From a candidate division TA06 bacterium (lineage in GTDB: Bacteria; Edwardsbacteria; AC1; EtOH8), in the NCBI GenBank assembly GCA_016235665.1, contig JACRJI010000006.1, positions 23,036 to 87,035 of the forward strand: 64,000 bases of DNA. Reading direction: 5' to 3'. Each line of letters opens with the position of its first letter. Positions within the stretch are counted from its first letter, which is position 1. The notes below the pieces were generated by a model. That model saw nothing but the letters and a program-made list of their open reading frames with translations, was not told the DNA's origin and ran no database searches. Below, piece after piece: positions 43,278 through 54,000 of the stretch. Both the position numbers and the translations under genes were made by a program.

Positions 43278-44543
43278 ATGTCCGCAGCCATAAGATATCA
43301 AACATCTCTGTTGTGGATCAATGACGGGGCCGCTCTCCGCCCTTATCCGGTCTGCCGCCGCAAGGCGGAAGTGCTTTGGCTGATGGGCCGCTGGCAGGAG
43401 ACGGAGCCGGTCTACCGCCGCAACCTAGAATGGGCTGCGGCGGAACCGGCCCTGGCCGTCCAGAGCCTGAACGATCTGGGCTGGGTGCTTTCGCTGAGGG
43501 GCGGGGGCGATGAAGCTCTGGAGCTGTTCGGGCGGGCGGCGGTGATCAGTGAAAGGGCTGGCGACAAGGCCGGCCTGGCCTGCGCCCTGCGCTATTCCGG
43601 CAATGTCTTTCAGCGCCGGGGCGCCAGCGGCGAAGCGCTGGATCATTATCTCCGGGCCTTGGAGCTTTCCCGGCAGGCCGGGGATGAGACGGGCATGGCC
43701 GGCACGCTCAACAGCATCGCCAACATCGAGAGCCTTCGGGGCGACCATCCCGGCTCGCTGGCCCGCTACCAGCAGGCGCTGGAGATATTGGAACGCATCG
43801 GCAGCGCCTCCCAGCAGGCGGTGGTGATCGGCAACATCGGGGTGGTCTATTGCGAGATGCGGGAATTCGGTAAGGCTTTGGGGATGTTCCACCGGGCGGC
43901 AACGTTCTCCGCGTCCGCCGGCGATAAATTCCAGCACGCCGCCGCCCTGGGCAACATGACCTTGCTGCACACCCAGCTCGGCGAATATACGGTGGCCCAG
44001 GAAATGGCCGGGCAGCGGATCAAGATCGCCCGGGAGGTCGGCGACGAAAAGGGTCTGAGCGTCAGCCTGAACCACCTGGGGATCATCCATGCCGCCTTGA
44101 GGGATCACGGCAAGGCAGCAGACTACTTTGAACAGGCGATCGTCATCGCCCGCCGGCAGGGCATCCGTTATTTTCTCAAGGATTTTTTGATTCAATTGGC
44201 CGAGACCAGCATCGCGGTTGGCGACACCCTGAGGGCGGAGGCGGCCCTGGACGAAGCCCGGACGGTGGCGGCGGAGATCGGGGACGCTGCAGGCACGCTT
44301 AAATGCCGGAAGTTGGCTGCCGACCTAACAGCGCTTACCGATCCCGGCGCCGCCGCCGCCCAGTTGGAAGCGTTGTTGCCGGAGTCTTCCAACGAAGCGC
44401 TGACGGCCGACATCCATGACACACTGTTCGCCATAGGCCGGAGCCCGGAACATCGCGAGCAGGCGGCGGCGCTTTACCGCAAGTTGCATCTGCAGACGCA
44501 GGCAGTGGAGTATGCCGAGAAACTGGCCCGGCTTGATGCCTAA
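43278..44543 (+). CDS. Tetratricopeptide-repeat protein, possibly 5'-truncated
   Basis: The ATG at 43278 is a compromise. The frame is open to 43122, next to the terminator, but the first 50-70 codons there have no repeat pattern and different base use. From about 43380 there are tandem TPR-like helix pairs to the end (ALAVQSLNDLGWVLSLRG, LACALRYSGNVFQRRGASGE, GTLNSIANIESLRGD, AVVIGNIGVVYCEMREFGKA, SVSLNHLGIIHAALRDHGKA). This style is usual in the C-terminal half of large regulators or cyclase/kinase proteins, so the gene may be the remnant of a longer one. No signal peptide. Partners are unknown. Confidence 0.6.
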   Translation: MSAAIRYQTSLLWINDGAALRPYPVCRRKAEVLWLMGRWQETEPVYRRNLEWAAAEPALAVQSLNDLGWVLSLRGGGDEALELFGRAAVISERAGDKAGLACALRYSGNVFQRRGASGEALDHYLRALELSRQAGDETGMAGTLNSIANIESLRGDHPGSLARYQQALEILERIGSASQQAVVIGNIGVVYCEMREFGKALGMFHRAATFSASAGDKFQHAAALGNMTLLHTQLGEYTVAQEMAGQRIKIAREVGDEKGLSVSLNHLGIIHAALRDHGKAADYFEQAIVIARRQGIRYFLKDFLIQLAETSIAVGDTLRAEAALDEARTVAAEIGDAAGTLKCRKLAADLTALTDPGAAAAQLEALLPESSNEALTADIHDTLFAIGRSPEHREQAAALYRKLHLQTQAVEYAEKLARLDA

Positions 44544-44571
44544 ACTAGATCATTTGGAGTCTGGGAACGTT

Positions 44572-44603
44572 ACAAAAGCCGCAGTGAAAACTGCGGCTTT
44601 TGT
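44572..44603 (+). terminator. Strong terminator after the TPR gene
   Basis: Fourteen-base perfect arms ACAAAAGCCGCAGT and ACTGCGGCTTTTGT around a GAAA loop. The T-run at the end of the 3' arm makes it active on the plus strand and the A-run makes it plausible on the minus strand. It isolates the NRPS operon from upstream transcription. Confidence 0.85.
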
Positions 44604-44616
44604 ATATATAAAGCAG

Positions 44617-44690
44617 TACGCCCGGGAAGATTCTAACCTCTGACTTACAGATTGGTAATCAGTTGCTTTCTCCAATTGGGCTTTGGGTGC
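44617..44690 (-). pseudogene. Decayed tRNA gene
   Basis: Read on the minus strand, 74 bases fit a tRNA with standard spacing: acceptor GCACCCA, D-arm GCCC-AATTGGAGA-AAGC, anticodon arm ACTGA-TTACCAA-TCTGT, variable AAGTC, T-arm AGAGG-TTAGAAT-CTTCC, acceptor CGGGCGT. Every stem has one or more mismatches, the T-loop lacks its conserved C, and no CCA is encoded. The anticodon position reads ACC. It is best read as a relic rather than a working tRNA. Confidence 0.5.
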
Positions 44691-44795
44691 AAAAGAATAA
44701 TGATCAAAGAGAGACTTTTAGCTACTTTTTGACTTTGAACTAACTTTATAATAGTTGAAAGTCTGATCCAGGTTTAACTTAATAACTTTGGAATG

Positions 44796-44814
44796 ATAAT
44801 CAGAGACTGATTAT
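44796..44814. promoter_or_regulatory. Perfect palindrome, candidate operator of the NRPS promoter
   Basis: ATAATCAG-AGA-CTGATTAT, 8-bp perfect arms with a 3-base centre, ending 8 bp before the -35 box at 44823. The size and position suit a dimeric regulator. Confidence 0.5.
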
Positions 44815-44822
44815 ACCGATAT

Positions 44823-44852
44823 TTGACTTTGAGTTATAGAAAATGATATAAT
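44823..44852 (+). promoter_or_regulatory. Extended -10 promoter for the NRPS operon
   Basis: TTGACT (44823-44828), an 18-bp spacer, and a perfect TATAAT (44847-44852) with the TG of an extended -10. Transcription would start near 44859 and leave an AT-rich leader of about 175 nt. The 11-mer TTTGACTTTGA over the -35 also occurs at 44728. Confidence 0.62.
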
Positions 44853-45033
44853 ATTGTAATAATGTCATTCAAAAATAAGTAATAGCACAATATTACAATA
44901 ACGAGCATTAGATCCAGTTTGAAGCTTTACAATAGGCATATACGTAATTGATAAATAATTATTAAAAATAACATAGATCTCTAAAAATGAGACTGTAAAA
45001 AAATAATAAGATCACAGTAATAAAACGAGTAAC

Positions 45034-48000
45034 ATGATGATGAATAATAGCTTAACTAAAATTCTGCAATGTGTTTCAGACGAGAATAGGAAAGGAATTA
45101 ATTATATAACCGGTGAATCCTCAGAAAGCTTTATTTCCTATAATCGTCTTTACCGCGTTTCGCTTTCAATGCTATATTGCCTGCAGCAGAGGGGCCTAAA
45201 AGCCGGGGATAAGCTGGTATTTCAAATTGAAGACAGCCAGGAATTCATTAATGTATTCTGGGCTTGCCAACTCGGCGGCATTATTCCTATTCCGGTCACT
45301 GTAGGGAATAATGACGAACATCGTTTAAAAGTATTTAAAATTAGCGATATACTTGGCTCCTGCCGTTTGATAGCGGTTAAAACCTGGGCAGAAAAAATGG
45401 GCAAGTTCGCCTCGGCCAGCGGTCTAGGCAATTCCTGGGAGAAAATAAAAGCAGATCTTATTTTACTGGAAGAACTTCAAACCGAGGCTCAGCCGGGTCT
45501 GATTGCCGGCATCAAGCCAGACGATACCGCTTTCATCCAATTTTCATCAGGTTCAACTTCTGATCCCAAGGGAATAATTCTGACCCACCGAAATCTGCAG
45601 ATCAACATCGACGCCATGATCCGCGGCTCCAAACTGTCCTCCTCCGATTCCACCTTAAGCTGGATGCCGCTGACCCACGATATGGGTCTGATCGGATTCC
45701 ATTTGGTGCCATTGGCTGCAGCCGCAAACCAGCACATCATACCCACCCAACTGTTCATCCGCCACCCAATGATTTGGATGGACAAGGCATGTAAGCACAA
45801 GGCCACGATACTTTCCTCGCCCAATTTCGGCTACAAACATTTCATGTCATCCTTCTCTCCGGAAAAGCACAAGGACTGGGATCTTTCGCATGTCCGTCTG
45901 ATCTTCAACGGGGCCGAACCGATATCGGCCGAGATCAGCCGGACTTTTTTGCATAGCCTGGCCGGCGCCGGCCTCAAGGAGAACGCAATGTTTCCGGTAT
46001 ACGGTTTGGCCGAAGCCAGCCTGGCCGTGTCCTTCCCCCCGGTGGAGGAAGAACTAAAGCCGATTCAGGTTGACCGGGGATCGCTTAAGGTTGGCAAGCC
46101 TGTCAAAGAGATCAGTTCTAACGATGCCGTTAACGGCATGACCTTTGTCGATCTTGGCTCTCCGGTCGATGACTGCAATGTAATGATCAGCGATGATGAC
46201 GAAAATGCCCTGGAGGAAAATGTTTTAGGCCACGTATTGATAAAGGGCGGCAATGTAACCAAGGGCTATTTCAACAACCAAGCGGCCACCGAGAAAACGA
46301 TAAACCAAAAGGGATGGTTGGATACCGGAGATCTGGGATATTTGCGCAATGGCCGGCTGGTCATCACCGGCCGGGCCAAAGACATCATCTTTATCAACGG
46401 GCAGAACTACTATCCCCACGACATCGAACTGATAGCCGACGGCTTTGAGAGCATCAAACTGGGGGAGATAGCCGTATGCGGTGTATTCAACAAATCCGCG
46501 ATGAAAGAGGAGGCGGTCATCTTCCTGCGGTCCAAAGCCGGTTTGGACAAGTTCGCACCGCTGGCGGTGAAATTGAAACAACATCTCAGCAAAAAACTGG
46601 GGTTCGAAGTGGGGGAGGTGGTCCCGGTAAAAGTCATACCCAAAACCACCAGCGGCAAGATCCAGCGCTACAAGCTGGGCCAGGCTTATGGTGCCGGCCA
46701 TTATGACGACCTCCTGAAGGAACTCCGGGATATCATCGCACTGCAGGAAAAGGAACGAAGGATCGACCCCCCCAGGAATGATGGCGAAAGATCCCTGCAC
46801 AGTCTTTGGAGGGAACTATTGGATAGGGAAGACATCAGCATCAATGACGACTTCTTTGCATTGGGCGGCGATTCCCTGAAGGCGGTACGGCTGGCGGCAG
46901 CTATCAAGCAAAGAATAAAAAAGGAGATAACAATTGATGAAATATTCGAAAATCCGACAATCACATCTTTAGCGTATCTGCTTGAAGCACGGCCGGGAAG
47001 CACATACACTCCGGTTCCCAAAGCTGAAATAAAAAAGCACTATCCTCTGTCGGCGGCCCAAAAACGTATCTTCATCTTGAGCCAGATGGACCCCGAAGAC
47101 CTAAGCTACAACCTGCCGGCCGCCTTGATGATCGAAGGCCGGCTGGATCACGGGCTATTGGAGGATTGTTTTAGGAAGTTGATCGCCAGGCATCAGTTGC
47201 TCAGGGCATCCTACGGCATCATAGGCAACGAGCCCAGGCAGACCATACATGACGAGGTACCATTCCGGTTGGAAACCACCAAGGTTTTGGAAACGGACGT
47301 TCAATTTATTATCGAAGATTTCGTCCGCGCCTTCGATCTTAAAAGGGCACCATTGCTGAGAGCCAAATTACTGCAATTATCTGATGAAAAGAACCTCCTG
47401 CTCTTTGATATCCATCACCTGATCTCCGACGGCACCTCGCTGGGCATTCTGATCGGGGAACTTTCATCCCTATATCAGGGGCAGCCCCTGCCTGAGCCGG
47501 ATTGCGAATATACCGATTATGTATCATGGCAGGAGGAAAGACAGAAAAGCGATGAATTCATGGCTTCCGGCAAATACTGGCTGGAAACATTCAGGGACGG
47601 AATTCCGGTGCTGGATCTGCCATCAGACAATCAGCGCCCTGCCAAACAAAGCCATCGGGGGAGCCGGTTGCATTTTACCCTGTCTTCGGAGGTTACTTTC
47701 CGGCTGAAGGAATTGGCCAGGGAAAACAGGTCTACTTTATACATGACCCTGTTGGCGGCCATAAGTGTGCTGCTGTCCCGGCACAGCGGGCAGCAGGACA
47801 TGGTCATAGGATCTCCGGTAGCCGGCCGGGCTCATGACGACCTGAAGAAGACGGTGGGCATGTTCGTCAACACTCTGGCGTTAAGGTGCCGGCCGGAGGG
47901 TGAAAATAGATTTGCCGATTATCTTGAAGAAGTCAGCCGGATATGCTTTGAAGCATACAACCACCAGGAGTATCCCTTTGAAGAATTGGTGGAAAAAATA

Positions 48001-51000
48001 GTCAGAAACCGGGACCTGAGCCGGAATCCTCTTTTTGATGTAATGTTCACCCTGCAGAACATAGAACTGCCGGAATTTGATATTCCTGGTTTGAAGTTCA
48101 AACCGTACCGGTTTGAAAGAAGCACGGCCCAGTTCGATCTGACGTTTGAAGCCAGGGAGGAGCAGGGCGGGCTCAGCTTTACCCTTGAATACAACAGCCA
48201 GCTGTTCGAACGGGACCGTATCGAGAGGATGATCGGGCACCTGAAGAATATCCTGGAGGAGGTGACCAAAGACCCCGGGATAAAACTGTCGGAGATGGAG
48301 ATCCTGCCGGAAGCCGAGAAACACCGGTTGCTGGTGGAGTTCAACGATACGGCTCTGGAGTATGACCGCAAAAGGACAGTAGTGGACCATTTCGAGGAAA
48401 CAACCGCGATGTGCCCGGACAGGATCGCTTTGGCCTTCGCCGGCCAGGAGATGAGCTACAGAGAGCTTAATGATCGGTCCAACCTGATAGCCGGGGAACT
48501 GCGAAAGGCCGGAGTGGTCAGGGAGAGCATAGTGGGACTGATGGCCGACCGCGGCTTGGGGATGATGGCAGGATTGTTGGGGATTATGAAGGCCGGGGGT
48601 GCCTATCTGCCCATAGATCCGGTGTATCCTATAGACCGGATAGATTACATGCTGGCAGACAGCGGGGCCGGTTGGCTGGTGGGAGATGCGAACAACCTCG
48701 GCAGAGTGAAATATGCCGGGATCAATGTTCCGCTGGAGGGGCTGATGGCGTTGACAGGTGAGGCGGCCAACCCGGAGAGGGTCAGCCGCCCGGAAGATCC
48801 GGCTTATATCATCTACACCTCCGGCTCCACCGGCCGCCCCAAGGGAGTGATGGTAGAGCACAGGAATTTGACCAATTTTATCCTGGGGATGGACGACGTG
48901 ATCAGTTTCAACCGGGAAAATACGATCCTATGCCTGACCACCATTTCGTTCGATATCTTTTTCCTGGAAAGCATCCTGCCGTTGACCTTGGGAATGAAAG
49001 TGATCGTGGCCGGTACAGAAAGCCAGCGCGATCCGCTGCTGCTAAGCCGCCTGGTAACGGAGAACAGGATCGGCCTGATGCAGATCACTCCTTCACGGCT
49101 TCAGATGCTCCTTGCCGACGAGGCCGGCGCCGGATGCCTGAAAAACGTCAAATGCCTGCTGGTGGGCGGGGAGGTCCTGCCGGCCGCCTTGCTGAAAGAA
49201 GCGCGAAAGCACACCAAGGCAGATATATTCAACATGTACGGTCCTACGGAGACCACCATTTGGTCCGCGGTGAAGAACCTGGGCGGGTCGGAAAAGGTCA
49301 CCTTAGGCCGGCCCATAGCCAACACCAGGATATTTATCACAGGGAAAAACCGGCTTCAGCCGATAGGGGTTCCCGGGGAACTTTGGATCGGCGGGGAAGG
49401 CGTGGCCCGCGGATACGCCAATGCTCCGGAAATGACCGCAGACAGGTTCGTGACGTTCCCGCAGTACGATGCCTTGCCCATCTACCGGACCGGGGACCTG
49501 GCCAGGTGGCTGCCGGACGGAGAGATTGAGTTCCTGGGGAGGAACGACAACCAAGTGAAGGTCCGCGGTTACAGGGTCGAGCTGGGCGAGATAGAAGACA
49601 GGCTGGCGGAGTATCCTGGCATCAAAGAAGCGGCGGTGACGGTGCGAGAGGACGCCGGCGGGAACCAGATCCTCTGCGGCTATTATTCCGCCCTGCAAGG
49701 CATCCAGCCGCAGGAGATCAGGAAACACATGGCGCAAAGCCTGCCGGAATACATGGTCCCATCGCACCTGATGCAAATGCCGGCTCTTCCCCAGACCCAT
49801 AACGGAAAGATAGACCGCAAGGCCCTGCCGGATCCTTCCGGTCAGGCCGAGGTAGACGCCAAGCTCCCGCCCCGGAATCCTATTGACGAAGGATTGGCAG
49901 ACATATGGAAGGAACTGCTGGGTTTGGCGGAAATAGGGATCGACGATAATTTCTTCTGGCTGGGAGGGCACTCTTTAAAAGCCACCGTCATGGCATCAAC
50001 CATCAGGAAGAAGTTCGGGGTGGAAGTGCCGTTGATCCGGATATTCGAACAGCCGACCATCAGGCAGATCTCGGATGCCATCGCCCAGGCCCGGACGGTG
50101 GCCAGGGAGGAGATACCGGCCGCCCCTGAAAGGGAAAGCTATCCGCTGTCGCCGGCCCAAAAACGGCTGTACGTATTGAATCAGTTCGAGAAAGATTCCA
50201 CGGTTTACAATCTGCCGGCGGCATTTTGGGTGGATGGGGAACTGGACATGCTAAAGTTAAAAAATGCATTATTGGCCTTGATCGAAAGACACGACTCGCT
50301 GAGAACCTGCTTTGAGGTCAGGGAAGATCAGCCGGTCCAGATCATAGGAAAGAACGTTGACTTTGAGGTCGAGGATATTGCTGCAGGCGCAGATGGGATC
50401 GAAAATGCCATCCAGTGTTTCATCCGTCCCTTTGACCTGGGAAAGGCGCCGCTGATGCGGGTAGGACTGCTGAAGGAAGGGAACCGGAGCCTGCTGCTGT
50501 TCGACATGCACCACATCATCTCCGACGGGGAATCTCTGGGCCTGATCATCAAGGAAATATCAACCCTGTATCGCGGCCAGAAAAGTGAGGCTCTGCGGTT
50601 ACAGTATAAGGACTATTCCGTTTGGCAGGAGACCCATATTTCCGGGGAGCAGGTGAAGGCGCAGGAAAAATACTGGCTGGAGAGGTTCAGCGAAGATGTG
50701 CCGTTGCTGGATCTGCCGTCCGATTTTACCAGGCCTTCGGTCCAGAGCTTCGAAGGGGACAGGGTGTCTTTCCGCCTGGATCCGCGGCTTTCCGGCAGCA
50801 TCCGCCGGCTGGCCAGGGAAAACGGGGCGACCCTTTACATGACCTTACTGGCCGCCTATTCCATTTTGATTTCCCGATATAGCCGGCAGGAGGATCTGGT
50901 GGTCGGCACGCCGGTGGCCGGCCGGGCCCACGGCGGCCTGGATCAGCTGGTGGGGATGTTTGTCAACACCCTGGCCCTGAGAATCAAGCCGGAAGGAGGA

Positions 51001-54000
51001 AAAAGTTTCGGACATTTTTTGAACGATGTCAAGGCCTGTGTGATGGAGGCCACACAGAATCAGGATTATCCATTTGACCGGTTGGTGGAGAAATTGGCCA
51101 TTCCCCGGGATGTCAGCCGGAATCCCCTGTTCGATGCGATGTTTGCCATGCAGGAGACGGATGATAGTAACATCGAATTCTCGGGCATAAGACTAAAGCC
51201 TTACCCGCTTAAGACCGGCATCTCGCAATTCGATCTGACAATGGATGCAGTTGATTCCCCGTCCGGCATACTGATCATTCTTGAATACAGCAGCAGGCTG
51301 TTCGGGCGGGATCGGATCGAGCGGATGGGAGATCATTTTAGGAATATCTTGGAGGAGGTCAGCCGGGATCCCGGCATAAAATTGTCGGAGATCGACATCC
51401 TATCCGAAGCAGAAAGGCGGAAGCTTTTGGTGGAGTACAACGGTGGCAGCCTGGAGTACGACCGCAAGCGGACGGTGGTGGAACAGTTTGAAGATCGGGC
51501 CGGGAGTCAGCCGGAAGATAAAGCCATAGTTTTCAACGGCCAGGAGATGAGCCATGGGGAGCTGAATAACAGAGCCAACCTGATAGCCGGTGAGCTGAGG
51601 GGCCTGGGGGTGACCAGGGAGAGCATAGTAGGATTGATAGCGGACAGGGGCTTGGGGATGATGGCGGGGCTGTTGGGGATATTGAAAGCCGGGGGCGCCT
51701 ACCTTCCGATAGATCCGGAGTATCCGCTGGAGCGGATAGAGTACATACTCAAGGATAGCGGGGCTGGGTGGCTGTTGGGGGACGATGCCAGTCTGGCTAA
51801 GGTTGCCCATGAGGTAAGGAAAGTGGGTCTGAATGAACTGATGTCCAGAAGCGGGGAAGCGGCCAATCCGGAGAGGGTCAGCCGCCCTGAGGACCTGGCC
51901 TACATCATCTATACCTCCGGCTCCACCGGCAGACCCAAGGGGGTGATGGTGGAGCACCGGAACCTGAACGCCTATGTGCATAGTTTCCTCAATCAATGCG
52001 GCACCAGCGGCAGGGACGTGATGCTCCAGCAGGCATCCATCACGTTTGATACCAGCGTGGAGGAGATATTTCCCATTCTGTTGTCCGGGGGAAGGCTGGT
52101 GCTGGCTTCCAAGCAGGAGGTCAACGATACCGCCAGGCTGAAAGAGCTGATAACCAGGAATAATGTAACGGTGGTCAGCTGTTCCCCCCTGCTACTCAAC
52201 GAACTCAACCAGCCGCCGGTGACAGGGTGTGTACAAACATATATCAGCGGCGGCGACGTTTTGAAATACGGACACATGTCCAACCTAACAGAGCGGGCCA
52301 GAGTCATCAACGGTTACGGACCAACCGAGACCACGGTGGCCGCCATCTTTTACCAATGCCGTGGGGATGAGCAGGGCGCGGTCCCCATCGGGCGCCCGAT
52401 CGCTAACTGGCGGGCATATCTGGTAGATAAATACGGTAAGCCGGTCCCAATTGGGGTGCCGGGAGAGATCCTGCTGGGGGGCGAGGGAGTGACCCGGGGT
52501 TATCTGGGACGTCCCGAACTCACGGCGGAAAAGTTCATCCAGGACCCCTTCACCGGACGGGGCCGGTTATACCGGAGCGGTGACCTGGCCCGGTGGAGGA
52601 CGGACGGGAATATCGAATTCCTTGGCCGGGCCGATCAACAGCTTAAAATCAGGGGATTCAGGATCGAGCCCGGGGAGATCGAGGCCAAACTGATGTCCCA
52701 TCCTTCGATCAGCGAAGCAGCGGTGGCGGCCTTGGCCGGTGAAGATGGGAACAAGTATCTTTGCGCCTATATAGCATCCGGCCAGGAACTGACCGTGATG
52801 GAACTCAGGGAATACCTTTCGGGCGACCTGCCCGAATACATGATCCCGGCCCGGTTCGTTTGCCTGGATAAACTGCCGGTCACTTCTCACGGCAAACTGG
52901 ACCGGAAAGCCTTGGAGAGACTGGATGGAAGGATGAGCCTGGGATCCCAGTACCTGGCTCCCTCGGGAGAGATGGAGTCCCGGCTGGCCGTGATCTGGCA
53001 GGAAGTGCTGGGGGTGGAGCAGGTGGGCGTCAACGACAACTTCTTTGCCCTGGGCGGGGATTCCATAAAAGCCATCCAGATAATGGCCCGGCTGGGGCGG
53101 CAGGGCTATGGTTTCGAGATGGCGGAGCTGTTCCGGGCGCCGACGGTCAGGGAACTGGCCCTGAACTGCAAAGCCTCCGGCATTCAGGCGGAGCAGGGTC
53201 CGGTGACCGGGGAGGTGCCGCTGACCCCGATTCAGAGATATTTCTTTGCCCGGAACTTCACCGACCGGCATCACTGGAACCAGTCGGTCATGCTTTCGGC
53301 CCGGGATGTTCTGGATGCCGCCCTGATAAAACAGGCCTTTGCTCATCTCATCGCACATCATGATGCTTTGCGGATGGTCTACCGCTTTGAAAATGACAAC
53401 GTGATCCAGTATAACCAGGGAATGGAGCAGCATCTATTTTCCTTCAGAGAAGCTGACCTGCGCGGAGTGCTCGACATCAGAAAAGAGGCAGATGAGATTT
53501 CAGGCCAGATCCAGGCCGGACTGGACCTGGAAAGAGGTCCGCTGGTCTCTCTGGGATTGTTCCGGACAGATCAGGGGGATCACCTGCTGATAGTCATCCA
53601 TCATCTGGCGGTCGATGGCGTTTCCTGGCGTATTTTACTGGAAGACCTGTCCATGCTCTATGACCAGCTCTTGAAAGGCGCTGCGGCCGGATTGCCGCCC
53701 AAAACGGTCTCCTTTAAAACCTGGGCGGAAAACCTTGACAAATACGCCCAAAGCAGCATGTTGCAGAGGGAGAAGGACCATTGGCAGGGCTTGGTCAAAT
53801 GCGGAGCCCGGCAGTTGCCAAAGGACGGGCCAGCCGGGGATGACACCCAAGCCCAATCAGCGATCGAGGACTTCCAATTGACGGCAGACCAGACCGCAAA
53901 GCTGAATGGCCCGGCGCACCAGGCATACAATACAGAGATCAACGATCTGCTGCTGTCGGCCCTGGCCCTTGCGGTCCGGGAGTGGACCGGCTTAGACAGC

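Noticed and set aside
44617..44690. Plus-strand reading of the tRNA relic as tRNA-Thr (GGT)
   Set aside because: The plus reading gives a GGT loop but no D-arm or T-arm in the right places; the minus reading fits all arms and total length.
44729..44752. TTGACT ... TATAAT upstream of the chosen NRPS promoter
   Set aside because: The spacer is only 12 bp, too short for sigma-70; the copy at 44823-44852 has proper spacing and an extended -10.
47881..48861. Long minus-strand open frame (about 326 codons) inside NRPS 1
   Set aside because: It is antisense to an intact C/A domain, has no recognisable domain or ribosome site, and reflects the GC-rich codon pattern of the plus-strand gene.
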